Below, one piece after another: positions 1-11,826 of a stretch of DNA of 64,000 nt. The notes below the pieces were generated by a model. It did no database searches. It had not been told where the DNA came from and saw only the letters and a list, made by a program, of their open reading frames with translations. Source of the stretch: Shinisaurus crocodilurus. Its lineage: Eukaryota; Chordata; Lepidosauria; Squamata; Shinisauridae. The stretch spans positions 246,203,797-246,267,796 of the forward strand of contig CM037879.1 of the NCBI GenBank assembly GCA_021292165.1, given 5' to 3'. Positions within the stretch are counted from its first letter, which is position 1; every line of letters begins with the position of its first letter. The translations under genes and the position numbers were made by a program.

Positions 1-96
1 GAGGTTCAAACCCTGGCATCTCCAGGTAAACCAGGTCAAGACCCCTCTCTGGAAATCCTGGACAGCTGCTGCCAGTCAATAGTGACTAGTGATGTG
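1..96 (+). mobile_element. tRNA-derived SINE, 3' part of the head, cut by the window edge
   Basis: The first bases (ggttcaaaccctgg) are a polymerase III B box. The following 80 bases match, with scattered differences, the body of the fuller SINE at 44282-44474 (gcatctccaggta, then a stretch around gctgccagtca). The A box lies left of the window. The copy stops near position 96 without the LINE-like end seen in the other copy, so it is truncated on the right. Seen: the match to the second copy. Inferred: SINE identity. Confidence 0.6.
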
Positions 97-1615
97 CCAA
101 TTTTTGCAACCTCTTTGTTTCTCTGTGAAAGAGGCAGTTGTTTTTCTGCCACTTTTGCAGGGATGTTGAGAATTTCAAAGAAATTTCTCAGGGTGCAGGG
201 CTTCAGTGCTTACCTTACTGTAAGAAGGTGGCTTTTATCCTGATGCAGCATCTCTGGCTGCTTGAGCTTTCTGAAACCCCCCTAGAAGACTTAACCAGGA
301 CTTCCTTCCTAGGGCCTTTCCAGTGTTGCTGAGTGCCTGAAAGCCGAGTGAGGTATTTTTGATTTTGGGTTGTTGTTGGAAGAAGGAGAAGGAGAAGATA
401 TTTCTCACAGCTTTCAGGCAGTTTTCCTGGGGGGGGGGGGTTCCCCAGGAATGCGCATCTCACCAGTACTCCCCACTTTGTTCTGTGTGGCTTACTCCAA
501 AGTAAGCATTCATAGGATTGCAGCTACTATCTTCTTTTTTTCATTTCACACATGAAGGCAACAGAAATTCTTAACTTGTACTCATTTCAAGTCACTGTCA
601 GGCAATTTTCCTTACAAAGAGGGTCTAGAAAAGAGAGGCACCCTGTAAAATATTGCTCATCGGACATTAAAGTTAAATGAATGGCACATGGCACTGGCAT
701 TAATTACACAGCATTTAACTGCAAACTGCCAGGAGGTGAAGCTATGAACATAACTCAATGGACATCAATTCTGCTTGCTGTAGGGGTGTCCTTCAGTTGG
801 CAAATGGTGTTTGCAGTGGCAAGAGGGAGCTACTCTGTGTGAAGTTTGACCCAGAGTTTATGTATGGACTGTTTTAGGGGCACAGAGGACTACATGCACA
901 GCTCTCATTTGGCCGATACTGACAGGTCCACCTTCTAATCCTAGGGCACATCTAATCTCACTGAGCTTAGGGGAAGGGCAAGGCTTCACTATGAAAAAAA
1001 CTTTACACCAGTTTTCAGTGATCGTAACTCCCTAGCCCCTGCACATATCCTTCTGGAGACACTTCTGCGAGGTGCGCCATTTTTATACAACTTAGCCAAA
1101 AAAACCACAGAGGGATGGATGGGGAAGCTCATCCCCAAATTTGAGGATGGGGCTTCCACATAAACCTCTGCAGCTATCCTTCTGAAGTACTGCAGTTTTC
1201 TTATTTAGGGCCGCCTCTATGCTGTCTGTCATTTTCAGAAAAATGATCCACAAGGAACATGGGGGGATAAGTAAAGGCTGCTCTTGCACAAAAATTGTGC
1301 ATCTATTCATCTGAAACTACATTTACACTTCACTGTGGCCCATGTACTGATACAATTCCAGCACAAGCATGTGAATGGGCTTCCTTTGTGGTGTGCTAAC
1401 ACCTCCCCAGCCAGGCCTAAATAATTTTTGCTCATGGGTATTTCCACCTGGTGTCTGTGCAATTCTGCACAATTCCTGGGCAGCCCAATGTTTGTGTTGA
1501 ACAGCAGCAGCTGTTACTGTGGTGTCAATGTTTATCTACTGCTTGGTGGCCATTTCGGATTCTTTTCCTTATCCACCAAGGTGACTTTCTTGTTGAGAAA
1601 TATTCATATCAGAGT
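97..1615. other. No recognised feature
   Basis: Mixed-composition DNA with short ORFs only. There is a ten-base G run near 430-440. I see no repeat family, RNA gene or convincing exon. Confidence 0.4.
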
Positions 1616-1690
1616 ACAGTAATACCTTGCAAGCATAATTCGTTCCGGAACCGTGCTTGTAATCCAAAACACTCTTATATCAAAGCAAGT
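1616..1690 (+). mobile_element. Tc1/mariner (pogo/Tigger-like) terminal fragment
   Basis: The stretch begins acagtaatacctt and continues with cgttccggaaccgtgcttgt and aaaacactcttatatcaaag. This wording is typical of termini of pogo/Tigger-type mariner MITEs in amniotes. Only one end is present; no partner inverted repeat or TA duplication is visible, so this is a decayed or truncated copy. Recognition is from memory of the terminal pattern. Confidence 0.4.
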
Positions 1691-1691
1691 C

Positions 1692-1735
1692 TCTGGCGGG
1701 CGTGAGCAGGGCCGATTTTGGCGAGCTGATAGGGA
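1692..1735 (+). mobile_element. Remnant of the GC-rich TAGGGATG foldback element
   Basis: The bases ggcgggcgtgagcagggcc followed by gattttggc match the right side of the CpG-rich element at 58921-59256 (there gggcgggcgtgagcagggcc, then aatttcggcc). Only about 40 bases remain, ending in agggatgtat, which resembles the family terminus. Confidence 0.45.
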
Positions 1736-2110
1736 TGTATGAAAAATTAATTCCATTTCGTTTTTCATCAGGTTTTACTCAGTTCTCACCTTCTGGACTG
1801 AACATGGACTCAGATGCAATCCGTGGTCAAAGTCTGTACATTTCTGAGCATGCAATGTGATTAGCAGATTTGCGTTTGACAGCGTGCATACATTTGAAAA
1901 ATGTGCATGGGAAACTGCGCACATTTGGAAAATGCTATGCTCACAAATACACGTTAATCAATGGGAGAAGAATTTCAAAGATGCACACAATTGATACATA
2001 CATTTGGGTAAATGTGCATGAAAATATGCATGGATTTTCATGCGAAAAGGAAAAAAACGAAGCTCACGATCTGATACGGACTTGAATTGGAACAAGCTTT
2101 GAGATGGAAT
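1727..2110. mobile_element. AT-rich element with TAGGGATG terminus, internally repetitive
   Basis: The stretch opens with tagggatgtatgaaaaatta and then repeats a loose unit around acatttggaaaatg and gtgcatg several times (about 1885-2050). Related wording in the opposite orientation appears at 40611-40887 and 49430-49763. The right end is not clear. I infer a squamate non-autonomous DNA element; no ORF is present. Confidence 0.3.
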
Positions 2111-2566
2111 TCAGAGAACTTTGGTGAGCTCAAGCTTTGCTGGTTTGCACATTCCCAGGCACTGTTCCTTCCATCCTTCACTGTTGCCGTCTTTGGCATC
2201 ACATCTGAAATGGGAATCCTCCTGTGGTCGTGGAGGCTCCTTGTGTAATTTAGGACACTGCCTAATCATGGCTCTATTGTGCAGGAAACTCTGAGTACAG
2301 GAGGCTCCCCATTTCAGACGTGATGCTGAACACAGCGACAGCAGGGGTGGAAATAGTGGCATGGCTTTGGAGTTGGGGCCAAATGTGTTTGTGTGGATGC
2401 ACATTTTAAATTAAACCAAATATGTAAAAAAGCAAAAACAGAGGTTTCACTTTGGAACTTTAATGGACTTACCAAAGAATACTGCTCATTAGTCTACTCT
2501 CAATTCTAAGTGTCTCCACGTTCATTTCTGTACTATTCTGAGCCATTCTTCCATATTACAGATTAA

Positions 2567-2699
2567 GGGTGCAGTGCTATGCATGTTTAGACAGAAAAAA
2601 AATGTCCTGCAACTCCAAGCATTCCCCAGCCAGCCATGGCTGGGCAATGCTGGGATTTGTAGGACTTTTTTCTGACTAAACATGCATAGCATTGAGCCC
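2567..2699. mobile_element. Palindromic MITE with TAA target duplication (Harbinger-like)
   Basis: A foldback element: the left end gggtgcagtgctatgcatgt pairs with the right end, whose reverse complement reads gggctcaatgctatgcatgt. The centre is a second palindrome around cagccatggctgg. TAA flanks both ends (2564-2566 and 2700-2702), a 3 bp duplication as expected for PIF/Harbinger-type elements. There is no coding capacity. Confidence 0.6.
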
Positions 2700-3805
2700 T
2701 AATCTATATTAACAATTGATATAATTTGCAAGGTATCCCAAACAAGTATTCTTCATTTTGATAGGATGCAAGGGCATATGCCTGGATTATCTTTTATGTC
2801 CCTAGCAGCCATACAATCTTATGGTTCAAATATTACCTAGAAGGGATTCTTGCTCAGATTTTGAATTTTCATGTAGAAATCCACATCTCAAAAGTCAGCA
2901 TTTTGAATTTCAAAATGTATGGAATGATTCATTCATGTGAAATTTTCAAAATATGTATAGAGAAATTAATTCATGTGAATTTGTCAGTTTATCTCTACCC
3001 AAGATATCCTCTTCCCCCAGACAATACTATTATGCATGTGAGTTTGAAGCATAATATATCTCCATTTTTTGCACCCCAGTACTGGCATTTATTTGTTGCA
3101 CAACTAAAATCTTGAATAGTGCTACCTTGTTTTAGACAGCCGCTTAGGATCCATGACCTTGAAATGTCTGGTATGGCTGTTGGTAGACAGAAAATATATT
3201 TGACCACACTGTTTATGCTGGTGTATTTTTATGAGTGTAATGTATATGAGTCTAGAAGCATATATGTGACATAAGCTTGTCAAGATGTGTTATTTGCCTG
3301 TAGGATAAATGAATACATGCTTAAAATAGGCAAAATTACTCAAATACAGGACTTTTTATTCTACAGTTTTTCCCCAGGAGGATTTGAAACCAATTTTGGG
3401 TGTCTGTTGCAGCTGACCTTTGAAAGAATAAATTAGGTTTTTCAAGTCTTCTCAGAAGTGTAGCCAAAAGGGAGCTGTCTAGTTACATGCATTTTTAAAC
3501 ATCTGCTAGCAGAATCTAAGATCAAAATGCAAAATCTTTGGCTCAGTGATAGTCCCTTGAGGAACTGGGGAATCTCTGAACTTATAAAAGAAAAAAAAGA
3601 AAAGGAAAAAAAAGGAGCACTTTCAGATATGAAGCATTTTCTGCACAGAAAACAGTTTTTCATTCTACATTGACTTCTTCAAATGTACAATTGAGCAAAT
3701 AACATTGTGGTAAAATAAAGAAGCAAACTGGTGGAAGCTCAGCTGTATGTTTTGTTTTATCAGGGAAAAAAATAGATTGTGAACCACGTAAGCTAAGTTA
3801 GTTCA

Positions 3806-3970
3806 TTCATTTCTTTATTGTATCCCACCTTTCTTCCAAGGTCATCTGCATGAAAGTTTCCCATTTTATCCTCCTAGCAACTTCCCAAGTAGGTTAGTTT
3901 GAAACTGGCCCAAGACGAGTCAATAAGATTCATGGCTGAGTGGGGATATGAGCTTGAGTCATCTTGGTCT
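3806..3970 (-). mobile_element. Old degenerate tRNA-derived SINE with L2-type end
   Basis: On the minus strand this reads as a diverged copy of the SINE found at 51810-52041: the tail side (tttattgtatcccacctttc) is on the left, the central cattttatcctcctagcaac is conserved, and the head side (catggctgagtggggat) is on the right. Divergence is much higher than in the other copies, so it is an early insertion or an older subfamily. Confidence 0.5.
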
Positions 3971-3981
3971 AAGTCACTTAA

Positions 3982-4118
3982 GGCACAATCCTATGCATGT
4001 TTAGACAGAAAAAAGGCCTACAACTCCCAGCATGCCCCAGCCAGCATGGCTGGCTGGGGTGGGGCATGGTGAGAGCTGTAAGCCTGTTTAATGTCTAAAC
4101 ATGCATAGGATTTAACCC
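3982..4118. mobile_element. Palindromic MITE, same family as 2567-2699
   Basis: The inverted ends carry atcctatgcatgtttagac and its complement. The core is cctacaactcccagcatgcc and its inverted partner around ccagccagcatggctggctgg. TAA precedes the left end and TTA follows the right end. The core is the same as in the hAT-type foldback at 16357-16491 although the outer ends differ. Confidence 0.6.
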
Positions 4119-4190
4119 TTATTCACTGTACTATTGGCTCAATACATTTTACCACAGTTGCTTAATATATTTTACCATGGTGGTATTGAA

Positions 4191-5825
4191 ATATTGGGAG
4201 AAATTATGATGCATTTGCTATATACCATGAACTATATACTCATGGCCTAGCAGTTGTATGTGGCCCCCAGGGCCTTACTTGTGGCCCCTAAGTGTGCCCT
4301 GACCACCCTCTGCTGCTACCAAATTCCTTCCCCATGGGATCTTGATATAGATTGCTCTTTCCTCGCTGACTATCCACTTCCTCTCACAGTGATCCTCATG
4401 CAGCTCGATCTTTCCCCAGTGCTGCTATCACTGAGGAAAGAGCCATCTGTCTCAGGATCACTGGGATGTGTGTATATATCTGTGTGTGCACACATATGTG
4501 TACGCATGTGGCTCTCGACCCCCAAGCCACCATCACATGCGGCCCTCGGGGATGAAAACATTGTTCACCTCTGATGTCTACTGTATTCTTGGGATCCTTT
4601 CAGTGACTAAAACAGTGGCTGGGGGTCACTGCTCCAATGCTGGGAGTTGTAGGCCAAAAACATCTGGGGACCCAAGGATGGAGAACACTAGACTAAAGGT
4701 TTCCTTCTCACAAGATTTAAGAAAGGCTTCAAAAATCCATTTATGACACCAAATATAAGTTTCTTGTATGCTACACATTTCCTATCACATGGCATGCATT
4801 TCCAGTCACTTGTGGTAGCCCACCACCAGAACGCACCTGAAAAATCTAATAGGATAAAACTTACTTGAAGCGACTCTAATAGGATAATTCTGTTAATACA
4901 TTTTGCGACAAGCATGCAAGCAGTACCTTCCACTTGGGAAGCTGTACAGTGCCAGCCATGTTTCCCACAGTTAGAGCATTTTATACTTGTAAAATCTCAC
5001 TTTCAAGAATGTTATTGGGCCACTAGGATACCACACAGCAGGGAGCCCAACCCCATCCCTACCCTGCCCTTTCTGGTGCCGTGCAATTGCTCCTGAAATG
5101 TACTGTTAGCCACAGTAGTATTACTAGAGTGCTGTTGCTGGGGCATACACCTAGTGCACGAGGAAAACTGGGCCCTTCTACCAGAGTTGGTACCCTTAAG
5201 TCAATCCTGTGGGCTGGTTCATTGCTAGTACAGCAGTTCATAGAACTTGGCTGTAAAGACTCATGACATGGTTTTTCATGTGTTGAGAATGGGAGCATCA
5301 TTTTTCTAACCTGATTGTATGAAGCTTTTGCCACGGGCTGCTCTTTATTTGGTTCATCCACCATCATCAATGTGGCAGGGAAAGTCACAAATAATAAGCT
5401 TAGTACAACTATTTTAGGGCCAATAAGCAAAAAAACTGGCACTGCAGGGAGTCTGCTTTAAATGGCTCCCTGTGGCAGATGCCTCCGCCTAGTGGGGTGG
5501 CTTGCTATGCAGATTACTTGTTTTTTTCCCCATGACATTGCAACCCTTTTCTTTTCTTTTTTTTTAAAAAAAAATTGTGGTAATGTAGAGAAAAATGCTC
5601 CATCCATATTGCAAACCACTGCACATTAACACAGAGGGCATGGGGAATCAGTCACTGCTGGAAGTAATGTAAAATTGCCTCCACAAGTACCCTTCTTAAA
5701 TAAAAAAAGTGTAAGAGTATATTACTCTTTTACAATTATTTTCAATTTCATGTTGCTTCTGCTATTACACTCTTTTTTAAAAAAAGTGTTTTATTATTGG
5801 TTTTATTGTATTTGTTTTTATTATG
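4191..5825. other. Mostly unrecognised; contains a MITE half-copy
   Basis: Apart from the half-MITE at 4619-4690, I see no family I can name. Positions 4250-4570 mention gtggcccccagggcc and catgcggccctcgg, which resemble the ends of a decayed DNA transposon, but no target duplication is visible. Small ORFs here look accidental. Confidence 0.3.
4619..4690 (+). mobile_element. Right half of the 135 bp foldback MITE
   Basis: The segment aatgctgggagttgtaggcc, then aaaaacatctggggacccaa and ggagaacacta matches the right arm of the complete copy at 16357-16491. The left arm is absent or unrecognisable. Confidence 0.65.
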
Positions 5826-6524
5826 TACTAGCTGTTGCCCGTGGCTGCGCTCGCGTGGGTTTTAGGATTTGGTACAATGGAAAAGATACAGTGTCTCTGA
5901 CCGAAAGTGTAATGTTTAGGCTGGGTGCTGGCAGCAGAAAACTTTTCTGACAGAAATATCTGATCTTAAAGAAAAATCAGGTTAATCCTGAGAGTCTACA
6001 GGTGATGAAGAGTGAGCATGCCAAGTTTGGGGTAGATCCGTCAAAACGTGATGGAGTGGAGCCTATGCGACGACGCCCCACACACAACAGTCATTCAGTC
6101 ATTTAAAAACTTTCCCTCCCTTTTCACCCCCTCAGAGAACATTCTAAATGGCCCAGGGGATATTTGCATTCCCACCCCTTTTGGCCCCTGCAGGAATTCA
6201 TACGAACATTCTAAGTGTTGTATGGGCTATTTGCATAACTGCTCCTATTGGCTCCTGCAGCAATTATGAGGTGAGGCCGATTTGCATAACTGCTCCCCTG
6301 TTGTTTTGCCCATAGGATATGAGAGTGGGGTGATTCCCCCCCCTTTTTCACCCCCTTAGGGACGGAATTTCCAAAAATCCTTCCTTAGTGGGTGTCTACG
6401 TCATAAAAGCAATGTCCCTTCAAAATTTCACATTCCTAGATTAAACGGTTTGAGCTGGGTGTTGATGAGTCAGTCAAAATCAGTCAGTCAGTCAGTCAGT
6501 CCACCTTCTTTTGTATATATAGAT
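5826..6524 (+). mobile_element. Unclassified 0.7 kb repeat with GC-rich head and (GTCA)n tail
   Basis: The stretch begins tactagctgttgcccgtggc and tgcgctcgcgtggg. It passes through three imperfect internal copies of a unit around atttgcataactgctcc (near 6160, 6230 and 6280), and finishes with cctagattaaacggtttgag, a run of GTCA repeats at 6470-6500 and a terminal tatatatagat. No terminal inverted repeats, ORF or target duplication is evident. I have a general memory of similar heads and tails in unrelated animal genomes but cannot name the class. Confidence 0.55.
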
Positions 6525-6581
6525 GTTGCCCTGAGAGCTTTAGTTATAGGGCGACTCATAAATGGAATGAATGAATTTTAC

Positions 6582-6635
6582 TTTATTTATTTATTAATTA
6601 TATTTATATCCTGTCTTCTTTTCCTGCAAGGAAAT
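6582..6635 (-). mobile_element. 3' tail fragment of SINE/L2
   Basis: The sequence tttatatcctgtcttctttt followed by cctgcaagg, preceded by a TTTA run, is the reverse complement of the shared SINE/L2-type 3' end seen intact at 51990-52041. Only the tail is left. Confidence 0.5.
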
Positions 6636-6745
6636 GAATGAATTAATGACTTAATATAATCCTCAGAAGAAAGATCTACTGTGCTAGGGGAAAGGTGCAA
6701 CCCCAGTCAAACTTGGGTCAAATGCTGGCAAGCATAGATTTACAC

Positions 6746-7463
6746 CAGGGTTGGGCAACTTGTGGCCCTCCAGATGTTTTGGCCTACAGCGCTCTTCAAC
6801 CCTCACCTAGGGATGTAGCCGAGTAGCCCGGCAGACACGAGTGAGGCCTGAACTGGGCCTGCTCGTGTCCGCGCGGGCTCTCTGCCACCCCCGCAGGCTT
6901 ACCTGCAGGCTTTCCGCCCGCTGGTCCCGTCGCGTCACTTCTGGCGCGGAGGAAGTGATGTGACGGGACCATGCTCCGTCGCGCTGGACCCCCGCGCTTT
7001 GTTTTTGGCGGGGAAAACCAGGACAACAGGGCTGTTTAAGCCCTGTTGCCCTGGTTCCCCCCGCCAAAACAGAGTGCGGGTGGGGGTTCAGCGCGACGGA
7101 GCAATGGCGGTGCAGGCAGCGCAGGCGGCGCACAAGACAAGGTAGGCTGCAGGGGGGTGGCGGGGGTGGCGGGGGGCGGTCCTGTGGCGGCGGCGGTCCA
7201 GCGGCGGTGGTCCGGCAGTGGCGGTGGGGGGTGGGGGGGTCCTCCGGTGGCGGCAGCGGCGGCTCGAGCGGCACAGAGAACACTTCACGCCGCTCTGAAG
7301 AGTGAGATTGGGCGCCGCGGAGGGCCGAGCCACGAGCCCGGAGCGAGCCACGAGGCTGCTGAAGGCTCAGTCCCACCACTACCCTCACCATTGGCTTTGC
7401 TGGCTAGGACTGGTGGCAGTTATAGACCAAAACATCTGGAAGACCACAAGTTGCCCAGCCCTG
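6746..7463. mobile_element. hAT-type palindromic MITE split by a nested insertion
   Basis: The left arm cagggttgggcaacttgtgg with ccctccagatgttttggcc pairs with the right arm that ends ccacaagttgcccagccctg. An 8 bp direct duplication, atttacac, flanks the pair exactly (6738-6745 and 7464-7471), as expected for hAT elements. The arms are separated by a 574 bp CpG-rich element, so the host MITE was there first. Confidence 0.85.
6808..7381. mobile_element. CpG-rich TAGGGATG element nested in a MITE
   Basis: This very GC- and CpG-rich block starts tagggatgtagccgag and is bounded by the duplicated host bases accctcacc (6799-6807 and 7381-7389), an 8-9 bp target duplication. It contains an inverted pair around ggtcccgtcgcgtcacttc and gaagtgatgtgacgggacc, also found at 59530-59680, and GGC-rich simple sequence at 7170-7260. 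ORFs of up to 194 codons here are a by-product of GC content. No exon, and no CpG-island gene promoter, can be argued from sequence. Confidence 0.7.
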
Positions 7464-7471
7464 ATTTACAC

Positions 7472-9334
7472 AAATCTGATGTGGGAATGTGGAGGTGATC
7501 TCAACAGATGGGAGTGGTACCACAGGCCATCCTTGAGAAGGTTCCATGAGGATATCACTGATTTGGTGAAAGGAAGGGATGAATGGAACAGCACCTCCTA
7601 ATCTTGTGCTGAAAATTATTCCACATTTTTTACCACTCTCATCCAATTCAATAGAAAATAATTTCCTTTTTTAAAAAATCAAAGGAGAAGAAAAAAAAAT
7701 TGGTAAAATTCTTATGGGGTTAAAGTGTGGGGTTCTTGTGCTACCTGAGTTACAAGTTGGCTGAGGGTGTGTGTGAGTGCCCTGTCTTTCATTGTACAAT
7801 CATCTACCCAGTGGTCTGCAGCCTCTCCAGCTTCTTGCACTTCAATTCACATGGCAACTACTTCCCCAGGGGGCTTTTTGAGTTCAGGAACCATGGGCAG
7901 TTGGAGAGTCTACAGAGTGATGGAGACATTTTAATAGACATTTTTATAGCACTGTTATAGTATTGATGTTACGGACATCTTTAAAAACCACAGTGCCCTT
8001 AGCCACCTTGCAATGATAAGGTAAGCTCAGAAACATCACCAAAAGAAATTCAAAAGAAATTCTAAAACTGCCCTCAGAATGAGAGAGAAAAACAGAAGCC
8101 TTTTTTTGCAGGAGAAGAAAACTTTCAGGATACTCAAGGACAGCTTTCAGCACAGCATTAGCATGTCCTTGGATACATTTACCTTACCCTATGTGTTTCC
8201 CTTTTCTCAATTTCACCTATATTTGGAACCAAATTTCCCAGAATGCTTAGCTCCCAGAAAGTAGAATAAGTGAACTCCTTGTAGCTTGCCTTTGGAAATT
8301 AGCTTTGCTATAGCTCCCTCAGAGAAAGGATTATCCTTCCCTTCTTGGTTTATTTTTTGTGACATAAATTTGTAAGGCATAACATTCGCAAATTTCAGAT
8401 ACAGCCATCTTTCCTAGTCAGTGAATTTGTAATGAAACTACAGTATCTGGTTCACAAGATACAACGGGCTAGACATATAGAAAGATTCCAAACAAATGCA
8501 ACAGGTTTCAGCCTTAGATAATTGATCCTTAGATTTCTAACACTCCCATCTCTCTGCCTTATGGCACCGTTTCCCTCTATTTTTATATTTTCATCCCTTC
8601 TTTCAGCCCACCAGTCACCCTCAAAGCACTGGTGGATTCTCATTTTCCATCTTCCTTCAAGTCCTTCCTGAAGAGCTTCTTTAAAAACAAGCAAACAAAG
8701 CTTACTGAGATGCCTGAGCCACTCTTGGCTAGCCAAACTCATCGTCCAGTTCTTCCCTTTACAGTCCCCACTACGCATAACCTCTCCCCAAGTGTCTCTG
8801 TTATGACTGAAAGTCCCCTGAGTAGCAACAATGCTGTGTTTGATTTTGTACTATGACAAACATACCACTGATGGGAGGTTGCTTAGCCCATCATTACATC
8901 TCAGTGGCCCTTGCCTCATGCAATTGCAGCGTCAAGGGCATAATAGTTTTAAGAGTGGTTGCAGGTGGGACTGTGATTCTCCCTCTGCCAAATCCACTGA
9001 TTTAAATAGGCTTGGGTCCTCCTTCTCCATCTGGATTCATACACTGTTGACAAATAACTGCCCAACCATTGCCCCAGTATGCTCTTCTGGGCCCTTGAAA
9101 CTGCAGTCCTAATCAGTTGGTGATTTGGCAGGAAGCAGGGTTGCCAAAGCCTTTCCTTGAAGGCTGCTCTTTCACCCTTGATAGCTACAGTGTCAAGGAG
9201 AATATGAACATTGGACTATTGGAGTTTGCCTTCCAGCACTGCTGTGATGGAAGAAACGACTTAAATGTGAGCCACTTCTTGTCACACAACTTGTAAAGGC
9301 ACAGGGGTCTTCTTTGGCTCCGGGGTTGCAGCGA
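7472..9334. other. No recognised feature
   Basis: AT-rich sequence with only short ORFs. The 8450-8780 stretch has a 108-codon minus-strand ORF that resembles no family I know. Confidence 0.35.
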
Positions 9335-9552
9335 TAGTGGGAAAGTGAAGACTTTTCTATTCACACAGGCCTTTGAAATAACACAGGTTGTCCATTTTAA
9401 AATTGGTGTGTTTAATTTTTGAGTCTTGAAATTATTGAATTTATTTTCAATACAAAACTTTAAAAGAAAAAAATGTATTGAAATTATTATCTTTTGCAAG
9501 CTGCCCATAGAACTTTATGGATATAAATGGTACAAATAAATAAATAATACAA
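9335..9552 (+). mobile_element. LINE 3'-end fragment (L2/CR1-like)
   Basis: The stretch begins with gaagacttttctattcacac, which looks like the K-T-F-L-F motif at the C terminus of L2/CR1 reverse transcriptases. It runs through AT-rich 3' UTR and ends gcaagctgcccatagaactt then tataaatggtacaaataaat aaataa, the typical L2-type tail. It is a strongly 5'-truncated, old copy. Confidence 0.5.
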
Positions 9553-9674
9553 ACCCACAGATTTTATATATCTATTTCTCTTTGTATCCATTTTTAACAT
9601 GTATGGGTCTTACCTGGGGATGCTAAATACAATATTTCTGGAGACTTTTTCCTCTTAAATTCTCAGATTAATGC

Positions 9675-9692
9675 AAAAAAAAAAAAAAAAAA
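9675..9692 (+). repeat. Poly(A) run of 18
   Basis: A run of 18 A. It could be the tail of a retroposed sequence, but nothing upstream is recognisable. Confidence 0.9.
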
Positions 9693-11799
9693 GGCCAGAA
9701 CAGACAAACATGCAAAATTGACACAGTCTGATTCATCCATTGCTAATCCTACCAGGATTTGTAAATGTTTGAAACCCTTCAGAACAACAATTTGGCTAAA
9801 GGATGAGCACAGACTAAGAAAATGGCCAATGTTCAAAGAAATAAAATGCTTACTAGGTTTTGTAAACAGGTATTATTATGAAATAAAGCCACATTTACAT
9901 TGTGAATATAAACCTGTAGTACTCATAAATGTAAACCTAGTTTAAATCTGAGGTTCTTCAAAGTGAAAGAAATAAAGTTTTGTGAAGGTGCTGGGAATTT
10001 TCTGTTAGAGATCAATCAGATTGATTCTCAAGTTCCACTGAGTTCAATGGGGCTTCTTCCCATACACCCATTCATCCTTAGTTCCCTGGAAGAGCCATGG
10101 TTTTTAGATAGTGGAACCTAACTCATTGATACCACTTCTGAATTTGCCATGTAGACGGTTACCAACCAATTCCTGCACTGCTTATGCTACGTCATTCCTG
10201 GAGTTCCTCTGCTGTGGGGTTGTCAGAAGTGATATAAGTGCCCTGAATTCTATGAGCAAATGTCACTCAGCTCTCATCTAATTGTTCCCCCCCCCCCTTT
10301 CTGCCTGGACAATATATTTGTTGTGTAAATTGGTCCCAGTAGGCTCTATGTTGGACTACTTAGAAACCACTTATGCGATATCTAAAAATATTGCTATTGT
10401 TTCTCAGCCCTGCTTACAGAATCATGTATGCTTCCTCTGTGGTATACTTAACAAACAACAGCTTCAAATAGGCTGCATTAGCATATTCCAGGAGGAGTCC
10501 AAAACATAATCTAGATCCTGAACATTATGCCACAATGCTCCCTGCTGCTCCGCGATGAAGCAGTTCGCAGTCTGGTTATCATACTCTTTTACTAGTGCAT
10601 AACTTACTCGTCCCTATTTCCTTATTATAACTTGAAATCAGAAAGATTATCAGGAGCAGTCTGTCTGAGGAATCTTGGATTTGCCTTTTTGTCTACTGAA
10701 AGCATTGCAAGATTAGCATGTTCTATCATGGAAATAAAACAGCAAAAAGAATTCTCGTATAAAAATTGCTTTGTGGCAGTGGAAAATAATTTTTATACTG
10801 TACAGCCCAGAAAATGATTGTTTTTAAAACAAAGATCTTGTACTTGAAGTAATGGTTTTCTGAGAAGAGAGGCATTTATATTTCTTACTTCTTTACAGTG
10901 AATCCAGGCAACTGCTCTCTGGATTTCATCTAAAACTGTGCAAGGGAAATTCCACACCCCATCCTCCCCAATGCAGCCCTGTGTGCCCCCTGAAAAGCAT
11001 ATCTTGAGGATCGGGGGACCTTGAGGAAGGGCCTAGAATATGGGGCTGGGGTGCAGTGGGACAGGGGAACTGGGAACAATCTGCTTGTGCAAGTTGTCTG
11101 CTCCATCTGATTTTTGGCTGATTCTCCCTCCTACGTTAAACCCAACCCCAATTCCAGACCTTTCCTGAGGAGTCCCAAGACACTCAGGAGAGGGGTTTTT
11201 TTCAGAGGGGCTGCCAGGGGCTGCAGTGGCAAACAGAAGGCAGAAAGTGATCCCCCCCCCTTGTGCAGGCAGCCTTGCAATCGTGCTGCATTGGATACAG
11301 CCCTTTGAATTTAGTGCTTGAGCATTCAGCCAGTTGTGCACAACAAAGTAGCCTACAGAGGTGTGCCTCCCCCGCCCCGCCCACTGTGCTTTGCACTGTT
11401 CCCATTCAACGTTGCCTCTGTGGACTTCATAGTCGATGTTGGCCCTGCTCTGACTATAATTGACAAGCAGGAATAGACTGGGGAAAAGCCCAGGATGGAT
11501 GTACCAGTGGATTAAGATCTCAGATGGATATTGATACACCTAATGCCTCCTCAAAACTGGATCTGCCATTAAAGCCAATGGTGTATCTGAAACTCATAAT
11601 CTGGTTGGAATACGAATTTGCCTAGCTCATAATGCTCAGATGCCATACAAATCAAATACTATCTCCATCAAAAGCTTAGGCTGGAAAGCTAGCTTCTGCA
11701 CATGTGCAGAATGCACTTTTAAAACTTAAGATCTATTTTGAGTCCAACTCTTGTATACCAATCAGAACTTGCATACACCTAAGCAAATGCTTCCCCAAG

Positions 11800-11826
11800 T
11801 TGTTGTTGTTGTTGTTGTTGTTGTTG
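11800..11826. repeat. (GTT)n microsatellite
   Basis: About nine GTT units, uninterrupted to 11826, followed by gctgcttttgttg. Confidence 0.9.

Noticed and set aside
6796..7498. Several overlapping ORFs (up to 194 codons) on both strands in the GC-rich block
   Set aside because: Stops are rare in GC-rich DNA; the ORFs overlap in many frames, are proline/arginine/glycine-rich and lie within a transposon with readable target duplications.
11033..11539. 168-codon minus-strand ORF
   Set aside because: No recognisable motif, odd composition, and no support from neighbouring frames or splice sites.
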